A stretch of 47,340 nt of DNA from Hymenochaete sp. R1 (GCA_019400425.1 JAFREE010000182.1:1-47340); one strand, 5' to 3'; positions 1-11,793 are shown, numbered from the stretch's first letter. Notes: generated by a model from the sequence alone, not told the origin. Numbers and translations are program-made.

Positions 1-3000
1 ATGCGAATTATCGCAAGTGGTACTTCGCCGCCCAGCTCAACCTTGACGACGCAGTAGGACAGACTCAGAACCCTGGCGTGCAACGTCTGAAGAGCACTTA
101 AGGTGCGAAGAGCACAGGCCAAAAGTCTCTGAACAGCGCTTTGGACTGCTGGCGGGACGCGATGAACAACATGTCGCAGTATGATCGTCTCCGTCAGATT
201 GCTCTTTTCCTTCTGTGTTGGGGTGAAGCGGGGAACGTTAGGTTCATGCCAGAATGCATATGCTTCCTCTTTGTGTGCGCCGACGATTATGATCGCTCTC
301 CCGAATGCCAAAACCGAGTCGACCCGTTCCCTGAGGGGTTATACCTCCATACGACCATCAAACCTCTGTATCGGTTCCTTCGCGATCAAGGCTACGAGAC
401 GTTGGATGGGAAGTTTGTGAGGAGGGAAAGAGACCACCATGAAATCATTGGATACGATGATGTCAACCAGTTATTCTGGTATCCGGAGGGCTTGGCGCGA
501 ATCGTTTTGAACGACAAGGTTAGTTCCAAGCAGGGCAAATTTTACGCGTTCCTGACATCTTGGACTTCGCAGACTCGATTAGTGAATGCACCTCCGTCTC
601 AACGCTTCATGAAGCTCGAAAGAGTGGACTGGAACCGGGTATTTTTAAGACTTTTTACGAAAAACGTTCAATCCTCCATCTCCTCGTCAATTTCAACCGT
701 ATTTGGATTTTGCACATATGCCCTTACTGGTTCTACACGGCCTTCAACTCTCCTAAGGTTTATATGCCTGCCAGTAGGCAGGAGCCTTCTGCGGCCATGA
801 CCGGTCTGCTGTCGCGCTTGGCGGAGCGGTTGCTACGTTGAACATGATCGCAGCTTCATTGGCCGAGTTCATGCATATCCCGACAACATGGAACAACGCA
901 TCTCATCTCAGTGGGCGTCTGGTGATCTTGCTCATCATTCTTGCCATCACTGCTGGTCCCACGTTTTACATTGCAATTACGGATGGAACGAACAGCAATG
1001 CCCCGCTGATTCTTGGAATTGTTCAGTTCATTATTTCGGTCCTTGTCATGGTTTTATTCGCCATTATCCCTTCGGGACGTATGTTCGGAGACCGCGTTGC
1101 TGGAAAGTCTCGAAAACATATGACCAGTCAAACATTTACGGCTTTTTACCCAGAGCTTCCACGGTCCGCGCGCATGGCCTCCATTGTCATGTGGATCCCC
1201 ATTTGGGGGTGTAAGCTTTCGGAATCGTACTTTTTCTTGACGAGCTCGTTCAGTGGTCCTATTGCCGTCATGGTCGATACGCGTATTCAGAACTGTAGCG
1301 ACAAGTACTTTGGTCCGAATCTTTGCCGGAATCATGTCCCGATCACGCTCGCCCTGATGTATTTCATGGATTTGGTCCTGTTCTTCCTGGATACGTATCT
1401 CTGGTACATCATTTAAATGGTTGTATTCAGTATAGGGAGGTCTTTTTCGCTCGGTCTGTCTATTTGGACACCCTGGAGGGATGTATTCATGCGCATGCCG
1501 AAGCGTATTTACGCTAAGCTCCTTGTGACGGCAGAGATGGAAGTCAAATACAAGCCTAAGGTAAGAAGTTTTCTTGTCAAATGTGAGCGACTGCTTACAA
1601 CTTGGAACAGGTTCTTGTGTCGCAGATTTGGAACGCCGTAATCATTTCCATGTACCGAGAGCATTTGTTGTCGATCGACCACGTTCAGCGATTGCTCTAC
1701 CATCAGACTGATGGACCTGATGGCCGCCGCACGTTGCGCGCTCCGCCGTTCTTCACAGCTCAGAATAGCGTGAACACTCTCAAGGGTGGATTCTTCCTTC
1801 CAGGGGGCGAGGCCGAGCGTCGTATTTCATTCTTTGCGTCGTCTTTAACTAAAGAACTCCCTGAGCCGCTGCCGGTCGATGCCATGCCCACGTTTACAGT
1901 TCTTGTCCCGCATTACTCGGAGAAAATTCTGCCCAGTCTCCGTGAGATCATTCGAGAGGAAGACATGAATACCCGCATCACGCTTTTGGAATATTTGAAG
2001 CAACTTCATCCGGTGGAGTGGGATAACTTTGTGAAGGACACTAAGATATTAGCGGAGGAAACTGCGTTCACGGCCAATTCGAGTCCCTTCAATAGCTCAG
2101 AGGAGAAACAAAAGAAGGCGGATGATTTACCATTCTACTGCATCGGTTTCAAGACGGCGTCCCCAGAATACACCCTTCGTACGCGTATTTGGGCATCTCT
2201 CCGTGCAGAGACCTTGTATCGAACGGTCTCCGGAATGATGAACTATTCGAAGGTAATTAAGCTTTTGTATCGTGTCGAGAACCCGGAGATCGTACAGTTG
2301 TTTAGCGGTTATACGGACAGGCTCGAGCGCGAGCTAGAGCGCATGGCCCGTAGGAAGTTCAGGTTCTGTATCTCCATGCAGCGGTATTCGAAGTTCAACG
2401 CACAAGAAATCGAGAACGCCGAATTTTTGCTTCGCGCATACCCAGACTTGCAAATTGCGTACTTGGACGAGGAGCCTCCGAAGCAGAAGGGTGGGGAACC
2501 TCGTCTGTTCTCTGCTCTCATTGATGGACACTCTGAGCCTGGCGAAGATGGAAAGCGGAAACCTAAGTTCAGGATCGAGCTTCCCGGAAACCCCATTATT
2601 GGGGATGGAAAATCAGACAACCAGAATCATGCGATCGTGTTCTACCGTGGAGAATATCTGCAGCTTATTGATGCCAATCAAGATAATTACCTCGAAGAAT
2701 GCATCAAGATTCGAAATATTCTTGGCGAATTTGAAGAGCATGCGATCTCGAACCAGAGCCCGTACGCCCAGTGGGGTCATAAGGAGTTTAAGAGGTCGCC
2801 AGCCGCAATTGTCGGTACTCGCGAATACATTTTCTCGGAGAATATTGGTGTGCTTGCTTGGTGATATTGCCGCTGGAAAGGAGCAAACGTTCGGTATGAT
2901 GACAGCTCGTGCTCTCGCGTGGATCGGTGGAAAGAAGCATTACGGTCGTCCTGATTTCCTAAACGCACTTTTCATGAACATACGTGGTGGTGTCTCCAAG

Positions 3001-5144
3001 GCACAGAAGGGTTTGCATTTGAACGAGGATATCTTCGCTGGTATGAATGCATTCGGTCGCGGTGGACGGATCAAGCACTCCGAGTATTATCAGTGCGGTA
3101 AAGGGTGTGATCTTGGGTTCGGCACAATTCTTAATTTCCAGACGAAGATTGGAACGGGTATGGGTGAGCAGATGCTTAGTCGGGAGTACTATTACATTGG
3201 AACACAACTTCCGCTCGATCGATTCTTGACTTTCTACTATGGGCATCCCGGATTCCATATGAATAATATTCTCATCATCCTCCCCGTCCGGGTATTCATG
3301 CTTGTCTGTGAGTATTTTTTCTCCTCTTGAAAGAAAGCCCCTCATGGTAACGACGTCCATTGTTCATGGTGGTATTCCTGGGATCGTTGAACAAGAGCTT
3401 GAGTGTATGCAAACTCGATGCGAACAGCAACCCTATCGCTGGCCAAGGAGGATGCTATAACCTTCAAGCTGCCTTCGACTGGATTAAATGTTGCATCGTT
3501 TCGATTTTCCTGGTCTTCTTTATCGCTTTCTTGCCGTTGTTTTTGCAAGGTTCGTGTCTTCTGAGTTAAAAGGTGGGTAGTTACTAATTCAAATCTTTAG
3601 AACTTGTCGAGAGGGGCACTGGCTCGGCTCTGATCCGTTTGGCGAAGCATTTCCTGTCCTTGTCACCCATCTTCGAAGTCTTTTCGACGCAAATTTACTC
3701 GCAAGCTATTTTGAGCGACTTGACCTTTGGTGGTGCCCGATACATCGCCACTGGTCGTGGTTTCGCGACTACACGTATGCAGTTTAGCATCCTCTACTCT
3801 CGTTTCGCCGGTCCATCCATCTACATGGGTATGAGGACTTTGATCATGTTGTTCTACGCGACCATTACGGTGTGGATCCCGCATCTCATCTACTTCTGGC
3901 TTTCCGTGCTCTCACTGTGCATCGCACCGTTTGTATTCAATCCGCATTAGTTCTCGATCACGGATTTCTTCATCGATTACCGAGAGTTCTTACGATGGAT
4001 GTCGAGGGGTAACTCGAAGACGAAGTCTAGCAGTTGGTATGGATATTGTCGTTTGTCACGTACGATGATCACGGGTTTCAAGAAGAAGAAGCTGGGCCAG
4101 CCTTCTGACAAGATGTCGGGCGATACACCGCGTGCTCGCTGGAAGACGATTCTACTCTCGGGGGTCCTTCAACCACTTTCTATGGCAGGCTTGCTCGTCA
4201 TTGCATACATGTTCGTCAAGTCATTCCCGGATGCAAACGGTAGACAACCCCCGAGTCCGCTCATTCGCATTGCGCTCATTGCTATCGGTCCGATGGTCTG
4301 GAACGCGGTTGTTCTTCTAACGTTGTTCATGATGTCGTTGTTTTTAGGACCTATGCTGAACTCGTGTTGTGCAAAATTCGCGTCCGTTATGGCGGCAGCG
4401 GCTCACTTACTTTCACTCGTCGGAATAGTCGCGTTTTTCGAATTCTTCGTAAGTTTCCAATGTCTCTGCATTCGGTACTGCCCTCTGATCGTACATTTTA
4501 CAGTGGTTCCTCGAGCTTTGGGATGCATCTCACGCCGTACTCGGTCTCATTTGCATCATTGCACTTCAACGTACCGTACAGAAGATCCTCATTTCGGTCT
4601 TCTGTTCTCGTGAATTCCAGCATGATGAGACGAATCCTGCGTGGTGGTCTGGTAAATGGTATGGACGAGGTCTTGGAACCAGCGCCATGTCGCAGCCTGC
4701 GCGTGAATTTGTTGTGAAGATCGTGGAGATGTCATTATGGAGTTCGGACTTCATTCTCGGGCATTTGCTTCTTTTCATTTTGACTCCGCCTCTCTTCATT
4801 CCGTGGATCAATCGTCTTCACTCGATGATGCTCTGTAAGTCGACCTGGAACGTTGCTGTAAAAGATCGTGTTTTGCTGACTCGTTTCCTCAGTCTGGCTT
4901 CGCCCCTCCAAACAAATCCGAGCTCACTTCTACTCGAGGAAGCAGAAGAGGCAACACAGGTGGATCGTTTTCAAGTACGGTACGATTTATGCCCTAGCAG
5001 CCGCGTTCTTCGGCGCTTTGATCGCTTTGCGTAAGTTTGTATATCTCTATCCAGCGTATGAAAAGCTAACAGCGTACGTTCTCCACAGCTATCGTCTTCC
5101 GCGACGCCATTCACTTTGACTGCACACTCTGCTCGAGCATCTAA
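1..5144 (+). pseudogene. FKS1: 1,3-beta-D-glucan synthase catalytic subunit, 5'-truncated by the window edge and disabled
   Basis: In fungi this membrane enzyme (GT48) polymerises UDP-glucose into cell-wall beta-1,3-glucan. The translation follows the FKS family over its whole visible length, with landmarks such as [49 protein letters not shown] and [20 protein letters not shown], plus many membrane segments near the 3' end. Introns are 519-572, 1561-1610, 3308-3360, 3550-3600, 4449-4503, 4835-4892 and 5031-5088; the stop is TAA 5142-5144. Disabling changes are: in-frame TAA at 99-101; a one-base loss in the T run near 649; a one-base loss near 803 at a Trp codon; TAA at 1414-1416; a 4 bp tandem duplication of gctt at 2852-2859; an intron ending in AT instead of AG at 3359-3360; and TAG at 3948-3950 where Gln is expected. 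Identity is near certain. Whether it is a decaying second copy or the only copy cannot be told here. Confidence 0.95.
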
Positions 5145-5209
5145 TGGATTGTACATGAACCTTCTTTTGGCATCCCGGTGGTGGCCAATACACATCGAGC
5201 AGTGATAGA

Positions 5210-5471
5210 TACTGTACCGGTATGTATTGATGAAACGGGGGTTTCGACCATTACAACCTGAGTGCATGAGACAGCATGAAACGGGGTCTACATTACGCAT
5301 TACATGCCCTTGGGCATGAGACGAGAGCGGGAAGCCGAACAGGGGCCGGGGATTTTTTTGCATTACATGACCCTAGTCCCTATGAAACGAGCCCCCCATT
5401 ACCCATTACACATGAGACGAGAAAGTCAACCATTACCCATTACCGTTTCATCAATACATTCCGGTACAGTA
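5210..5471. mobile_element. MITE-like element with 29 bp terminal inverted repeats
   Basis: The left end (5210-5238, beginning tactgtaccgg) is repeated in reverse complement at 5443-5471 with a single mismatch. A TA dinucleotide can be counted as target duplication on each side if the repeat starts at CTGTACC, which would suit Tc1/mariner-type mobilisation. The 200 bp interior has no ORF, but it carries repeated blocks of the type catgagac and cccattacc in both orientations. It sits 65 bp after the FKS stop codon. The inverted repeats are seen directly; the superfamily is inference. Confidence 0.75.
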
Positions 5472-6957
5472 TACCCTACCGGATGAAGTCCTTTGCAATG
5501 CATGACATTTGGTTTCTTTTTGAAAGACCCTATCCTAATCTGCACTCTGGACATTAGTACTCGCCTCCCTTTCCTTTTCGTTTATTTTCCCTTTCCCCCG
5601 ATCTACAATCATTTACGTAGCTCTCACTGTCATTATAATTGCACATGTAACGCTACGAAAATAAATAGTGGGGACACGCGTAAACTGGTTCTCGTTCTCA
5701 GAATGCTTTTGCAACCAGCCAAGTTCATGGGAGTCCTTGTATCTTTTGTAGGGATGGTATTCTCGATTGAAAAAACTGGATAAAACTCTATGCCTTCAGA
5801 TTATCACAGCCTCATCTTCTGCCTTTATGCTGACAAGCAACACAGTAGCAATAACGAGACTGGGGCCCAATTAAGCTAGGTCAAAATCAAGTGCTTTGAG
5901 TCTGTGTGCCCTTAAGAAAGGTTCTGCGTCGCTCGAATCCTCCTATCGGTCAAAATAACCTGTTGTAGAGTAAATAATGCCAACTTGAACGGTACCTCGA
6001 TTGGATTGCGCTATCAAATGAAAATAACACTATTTCAGTGTAAGCATATTCGGCAACGATACACGCTCGGAGTTTGAAAGCCATTTGAGTCACCATCCAG
6101 ATCCTCGACGCACAAGGACAATGACTGCGACTCCGTCATTGTATCGATTCTCCGTCGCGAAGGTATGACGCCCAGGGCTATACATCCAATCGAGAACTAG
6201 TACTCTCAGTGCGCACGGACAGGTTTCGAGGACCACCGATGCAAACGTGGTCAGTACTGGCGGCTCGTCATCGTACATCGAGACCACAGGTCTTGCGTTT
6301 GGACAGACACGAAGGACACGAACAGCCAGATCGCGTACGGATTCTTTCGTCCAACCAAACAATTCCGCTGAACTCCACTTTTTGGACATACCAGCGGCGC
6401 GCATACGGATGCGCAGCTGGTACTATTGTCGCCATCGCCGCCGCCGGTGGTATCGAAGATGACAGGACATTCGCGTCCCTCATCGAGTTGCAGCCAGGAG
6501 AAAGAGTAGTGAAGGGGTATTCACTTGAATATGGGCTCGTACACGGCGGGTCCCCAGAGACGGGAGACAAGGGCGAGTGTCTGCTTGGTCTGGTGGAATA
6601 CTTTGAGGCATTGGAGAGAAGTAGAATACTTGGAAGGTGCGCTGCGCGTTATCGATGTAAGTCAATTAAAACCTATGTCTAACCAAAGGTAGATAGAAAC
6701 GTACATTTGAGGCGTATCAGTGTCGTACTCTCCTGGGGCATAAGATGTTGGCCCAAAATCCTGTAGAGGGGCTCGATGAGGAGTCTCGCACACACCGAAG
6801 GTCTGTTCACTTAGAAGATCGACTAAGCAACCCGTTCCCAATTCAACGATTTTACAGGATTGAGGTGACAAGTTAATTTAAATACAACCCGAGTGTAGTA
6901 CATCCACAACGGCGGGAAGACGGATGTTGGAAGGAAGATAGAGTTACCCGATGGGGA
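5472..6957. other. No assignable gene
   Basis: Open frames exist on both strands (for example 6209-6682 + and 6090-6404 -), but none shows a family signature. The minus-strand reading near 6830 contains KIVELGTG, reminiscent of SAM-binding motif I of methyltransferases. It is not followed by the other motifs of that fold, and the neighbouring minus-strand segments lie in different frames. At most this is a decayed methyltransferase-like gene. Confidence 0.3.
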
Positions 6958-7083
6958 ATAATCCAGACGACGACCGGTCTCGTCTCTGGAAGTTCATACT
7001 GTGCCTCGAGGCGTTTCTGAACCTTCGTTTTCATCTACCTCAACGCGCGTGCAACCTCATTCTCAATGTCCTTCAGGTCGTAT
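6958..7083 (+). pseudogene. Short transposase-like fragment (Tnp2/KDZ/Plavaka style N-terminal region)
   Basis: A 42-codon open stretch contains WKFILCLEAFLNLRFHLPQ followed by RACNLILNVLQVVF. This resembles the helical segment that precedes the catalytic domain in Agaricomycete Tnp2/Plavaka-like transposases. The reading stops where copia gag sequence on the opposite strand begins, near 7085. Family assignment rests on pattern memory only. Confidence 0.3.
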
Positions 7084-7084
7084 T

Positions 7085-7483
7085 CAATGGACTCGGTGAG
7101 TGTTGAAGATGATGGAAACTCGTTCGTCTTGTGTAGTGAGATCGCGCTCGTGCTCGTTTCTTGGTTCGGGGCGAACGAGACCTGTCTGAGTGTCTAGAGC
7201 GAGAGCGACAGCCTGCATCGGGGTGCAACTGCTGTGCTGAAGACGCTAGATCGTCTAGTCCAGAAGTTCGCGAGCGAAGTTCATCCGCGAGTCCTTCATC
7301 CAGGACATTCAAGTGTTGTGTACGAGTTGCATTGGAGGCTCGTACTTCGGCTTCTAGATTGATGATGGTGGGTTGAGGCTGACCTCTTGTGCTTTGGGTA
7401 GTAATGCCGGTGGCATGGACCGGAGAGCTATCGGCCGCCGGTTGTTCGTCAACTGGAGCACTCATACTACGTGTTATGGCCAT
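7085..7483 (-). pseudogene. copia gag, N-terminal fragment
   Basis: The reading starts MAITRSMSAPVDEQ and continues open for about 130 residues through an Arg/Ser-rich patch (RSRSRHSDRSRSPR) to the truncation. The nucleocapsid zinc knuckles are missing. Upstream in-frame codons extend the frame to 7564, but the Met at 7483 starts the part that looks like gag. The Arg/Ser patch is shared with the gag of the copia element at 13.6-18.6 kb. Confidence 0.55.
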
Positions 7484-7564
7484 GGGGAACAATGGCTTTA
7501 TTGTGTGATAGTTTGTTTGTTTAGACTTGGCAGGGTAGAATGACTGAGTGGCACGCTCAACCAA

Positions 7565-7575
7565 GGCTCATAACC
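7565..7575 (-). other. Primer-binding site for a half-tRNA (initiator Met anticodon loop)
   Basis: The minus-strand sequence GGTTATGAGCC follows the LTR end. Its complement GGCTCATAACC matches a Met-tRNA anticodon stem-loop, with CAT as the anticodon. Drosophila copia is known to prime from an internal cleaved tRNA-iMet, so the same half-tRNA priming is likely here. Confidence 0.6.
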
Positions 7576-7576
7576 A

Positions 7577-7871
7577 TGAATGTCTCAGCTTAGTCTGTAG
7601 CGAATGATAGGAAGCTCGTTATAATACCTGGAATGAATGTCTAGGTACATGATAGTAAGATATAGTAATGTGAAGGAATAGTAATAAATCTCACCTCAGC
7701 TTAGTCCGTAGTGAATGATAGGAAGCTGAGGTTCGAATGTGTAGTTTACGGTCTTAAATGTAGCAGGAAACAATTCGGCTGACACATGCTTATAAATAAG
7801 TGAGGGTTCGATCGAAATCAGAATGGGTGTCTACTCGGACGCGACCAAGAAGAATGGCTGCGTCCTCAACA
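7577..7871 (-). repeat. LTR of the truncated copia element
   Basis: On the minus strand it begins TGTTGAGGACG and ends in CA just before the primer-binding site, the TG...CA ends expected of an LTR. It contains an internal direct duplication of about 36 bp: the block around 7583-7616 (ctcagcttagtctgtag) recurs with few changes at 7694-7731. Confidence 0.65.
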
Positions 7872-8464
7872 AGTTACAATACTGATAGACGCCGTGCAAT
7901 GTAGAGCCAGTGTGTGAGTGAGCCAGTGAGCGAGCCAGTACCAATATCTCAAATCCCGAAGAAGTAACAATTGCTTAGACTTCATTATGTTATAAGCGTG
8001 CCGCCATCGAGTAGAGCGCTCAACCTGGGCTGCAACTACAGAGTTTTGTTGCCTTCAACACTTTGATCTTGAAGCGGTAAGCCTTCCATAGCTACTACAC
8101 AGGGACAGCTCGATGCGGAATAAGTCTTGAAGCACAATTGTCTCACAATTTCACATACCTGAGCTCCCAAATCGGCTCTCTTATGGACAATTGCTCAGCA
8201 CGACGTGCCCTGCCAGTAAAGCGCAGCAGAAATGAAGCAAAAAAAAGGACAGAACCAGGCAGTAGCCTGTGCTCAACGCATCCTCACATCATCCCAAATA
8301 ACTCCGACAACAGACGAGGCGGCACTTTGTGCTTTAGACGCACCATAAATAAAGCTCTTTGAAAATACATGCGCTATGCTCTGCGAAAACTAAAAGCCGC
8401 TCGCAGGGTTTAACGGAATTCCATGCTAAACTCGACACTACCGCACGACCCGGCCCGTTCAAGT
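7872..8464. other. No assignable gene
   Basis: Only short overlapping frames are present. A small direct repeat of gtgagtgagccag type lies near 7910-7940. Nothing else is recognised. Confidence 0.4.
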
Positions 8465-10531
8465 TTATTTCTTGAAATGCTGCTAAGACGAGCATGACGT
8501 CTTATTTCAGCGAAACCGAGCATGAAATCAAAAAAAAAACGAAGCAACTCACCAGAAGCGGTAGGTCAACATTCTGGATGCAGTGAAGCTTCTTTTTCTC
8601 GTGCTGGGGCAAAATCTTGTAGAAAGATTTATCGTACCAGTTTCGAGGCAACCCCTTGATTGGCAAGCTTTTTTCGTTAACACTATGGGGTTCAAAACGA
8701 CGCTCGAGTGCTTTGTTTCCTCTTGCGTCGTAGAGAGCGGAGTGGGACACGACCGCGCGGTGCGATTCAACTGCTTCCATGAGTAACGATACATCATTTG
8801 ACAACCACCGTAGCTTTCGCCTTCGAAGAACTTTTGGAGCAGACTTGGACTGCTGATTCCCTTCCGTATCCGTTTCATCATCGCTCATTCCCATTACGCC
8901 AAGCGTGACAATTACACCGTCGATGCTCCTACGCAGTGCGTCGTCGATGGATAAATATCTCAGAATTGCGCGCCGCCTCTCGTATGTCTAAAAAAATCAT
9001 CACAACCCATCCAAGCTTATACTTGTCAAAGCCCCACGAACAATTCACTCACACCTCTTCTTCTCGAACTCATTCGAGCCAACGCTTTCTCCATGGCCAG
9101 GTTCATCTGGGATAGCCCTATAAGATCGTCATCGGTTGAAGTTGCGTTGACGAATTGAAATCCCCAATGGCGCTGGACATTCTTTTCCTGATTTCTGAGC
9201 GTTTTCTTGATCCGGTCTTCCAACATTGTGGAGATACTGTTTCCAAACCCGTCCTCTCTCGCTATCGCTCGAACATGTTTCATCCTGACCGGTGGAAGCC
9301 TTTCCGTCTCCAGCCACTCAAGTAGTTCTTTGGCTAGGATTGAAAATGCTGCTGCATTCCATCCGGCGCTTTCAAAGGTCCAATCGATACGCAAGTCATC
9401 GAGGTGGGGTTCTATGCCTTCCTGCTCAAAAAGCTCGATTTCATATTCCGAAGCTGAAGATGGCATGTACGTTTTAATCGGATCGGGGTACATGCCTTGA
9501 TGCTTTAGGAAACTGCGAACACAGAACTGGCATACAATTACTCTGTCTTTAGAACACAGGTATTCAAAAGCAGTTTTCACCAGCACTCACATAAAATGCA
9601 TTTCTCATTGGGTCCCTTTGCTTCGGAATCTTGGAAGCCTTCGTTCGATTTTGGAGAGAATTGGATGACACACAGATGTCACGAAAGTTTTCAGTTTCGG
9701 ATTCTCCACTCCCAGCAAAATTGTCATCAACCTCCATGCATGCTGCATTTGCTTTTATACCTTCAGTGGGGTTAGAAGCACGTCCGCCGGCCCTCAAAGC
9801 GATATTTTGCAAGGTTTCTGCCAGCTGTGCAATTTGTTCGGAGTTTCTTTCGATCAATGTCGCATTTTTGTTGGTGACAACTTCGGTCCTTTCCAGAGTA
9901 CACCGGATTTCTTGCATGGCGTGGTGAAACGAATTCGTTTGCTTATGAGTGAAAGCAGAGGCACCAACGGTGGCTCTCCCATGATCAGAGCTATCAGAGC
10001 CCTATAACATTTGAAGTTATGGAAGACCACGTGAGTGGGCGCCCTCAGCGAAAGGTATGAATTCGACTCACGGTTTCTGAGACGAGGACATTGCCGTTTG
10101 TGGCCTTTGAGCCAACGTTGGAATTGGAAGCAACCGCGCTCGCGGCGAAAACACCCGGCTTTGCAAAAATTCCAGTCAGTCGACGAGCAGAGAAAGGAAT
10201 AGCGCAAGAGGTGTGCACCTTTTGTTGTGATTCAGAGCTAAGTAAATTGTCAAAAGAGTTCCTTGAAAAATCCCAGAGTTGACCGAACGATTCCGAGTGT
10301 TGTTTAATACTGGAAGGTCCCGCGTTGTACGCCTGCAGAAAATAATCCAGAACCAGTAAGAAAAGAGCGAATGACTCGAAAGGCAAAATCGAGAGGGGTT
10401 GACGACCTTACCTCTGTGCCGGGGATGGCCTGGTCCACATTCTTTGAGCTCCCTATGGCGGAGGAGGCACTTGTTTTGGACGACTTCCATGGACTGCCGG
10501 AGAAATAGAAATCTGAAGAAAGCGATGGCAA
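8465..10531 (-). CDS. Six-exon gene of a basidiomycete-expanded family, function unknown (571 aa)
   Basis: Model: complement(join(8465..8479, 8553..8987, 9053..9526, 9591..10001, 10072..10332, 10412..10531)). Every intron is phase 0 with GT-AG ends, and the spliced frame is fully open. The N-terminal 260 residues are Ser/Asn-rich and low in structure. The middle third (after residue 265) holds the conserved part seen in many Agaricomycete hypothetical proteins. The C-terminal part has RRRGTYERRR across the exon 4/5 junction, GMSDDET (about residue 456) and GLPRNWYD (about residue 534), which I recognise as hallmarks of that large family. No catalytic motif or membrane segment is visible. The last exon is only 15 nt and its acceptor is a CAG/CAG tandem, so the tail could be HFKK or QHFKK; without that intron the protein would end at 8502. 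The family role is unknown to me; a nuclear or transposon-derived role is only inference. Confidence 0.7.
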
Positions 10532-11793
10532 ACGAGCCTACAACACACCAGTGTCACAGGAAAGGAAACGGAAAAGAGCGTCAAGCCAGAGCTTGTCTCC
10601 GGGATGACTTCTGAAGGAGAAAGGAAATGATGCGCACGATGACCGGCACGGGCAAGGCCGTCAACTCCGAAACGGTCGCTGATTCGGGGTCAGACTCTCT
10701 GGACTACATGAAGCATCAAGATGTTGGGTCGTTCGATGAAAGAAGCAAGCTGCTCACCGTCTCGTCAAACCAGCCTTCGTCATCCTTGCAGAGTTTACTG
10801 ACAATCATTGTTTAACTTTGCAAGTCTGGCTCATAACTCGAGTCTTAAATCGACAATCAACCAGCGCCCAGCTATTTGGCTATTCATGATGACATCATCA
10901 TGAGCATGACAAAATATGACTGGAATAGCATTAAGTTTATTGTTGTTCTTAGCGTCAAACAAGCGATTTGGAAATCGTGACTGCAGAAACAAGTGATTTG
11001 AAAATCGCGATGCTCAAATGACTTGGATAAAAGCAGAATAACAATATAATAGGCCTGCTCAAATGTTTTTACAGCATCATCCCTGGCAAGATTCAGATGA
11101 CTGCGTTGGAGTCATTGGAATGCGTGGGGTGGTGAGTGAGTGAATGAGAAAGAATTTAGAAGAAAAAAAAGCGAGACAATGTGTGATGCAGGGCGTCGCC
11201 CTACGTGCGAATTCCCGCGGAGCCGGCCAGGCCAGGGGCTAATGCTGCGCTGCCGTAGGTGGTAACGGGGTTTGTATCTTTCGATGTACTGGCAAGAGAA
11301 CTTGAAGCTTTGTCCCTATATCCTAATGTTGAGTTGTGAAACTCCAGTGATTTAGGGAATAAACAAAATAAAGTTCTTTCTATGTAGCGTACCCAAACGT
11401 GTCTCATAACCCATAACCGCTGCAGCTTCAAGTTCTGTATACTGCCAAGGTATTATGTCAAGTAGCCGAATTTGCAAGGGGCGGCGCGTTGCTATTGTAA
11501 GTTGGTATTTGAATATCAAATATCAGCTCGGGGGACACGGCGCATAATGACACTCGTGAACTTATCAAAAACATCCATGTGACGTGTACTTTTTTTTCTT
11601 TGATACGTTGAAGTTCGCCAAATACAGCGAAACCAGCAGTCATTTTGCATCTTGGCTTGAACACACACAAACCGACCCACACAGCTCTCTCCCTTCACGT
11701 CCTCTCACTGGCACGTCTTTAGGTTCACACGTCCGGCCTTGAACTGGTTTCTGAGCCAGACACCAGAAGCTTAAACCGGCTTGCCAAAACAGC
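10532..11793. other. No assignable gene; small hairpin repeats and a possible gag remnant
   Basis: At 10965-11011 two similar 20 bp blocks (aagcgatttggaaatcgtga and aagtgatttgaaaatcgcga) each fold back on themselves, for example CGATTT-GG-AAATCG. A minus-strand frame at 11201-11431 begins near gtctcataaccc, which resembles the copia primer site of this window, so it may be the leader of another decayed copia. That is weak. The plus-strand frame 10627-10815 has no recognisable feature. Confidence 0.3.

Larger units (their letters stand above)
7085..7871 (-). mobile_element. Truncated Ty1/copia retrotransposon (5' LTR, primer site, start of gag)
   Basis: Read on the minus strand, the order is LTR 7871-7577, primer-binding site 7575-7565, leader, then a gag start at 7483. 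The copy ends inside gag at about 7085, where transposase-like sequence begins. No second LTR of this type was seen in the window. The gag shares short blocks with the copia element at 13571-18631, for example QQLHPDAG followed by RSRSR and later RRxSFH, so the two belong to the same lineage although their LTRs have diverged. Confidence 0.7.

Noticed and set aside
1054..3884. Several open frames on the minus strand and in other plus frames across 1-5144
   Set aside because: They are shadows of the glucan synthase gene, which explains the codon pattern and is continuous with a known family.
5860..5945. B-box-like GCTCGAATCC with possible tRNA upstream
   Set aside because: No matching A box, anticodon arm or acceptor pairing was found.
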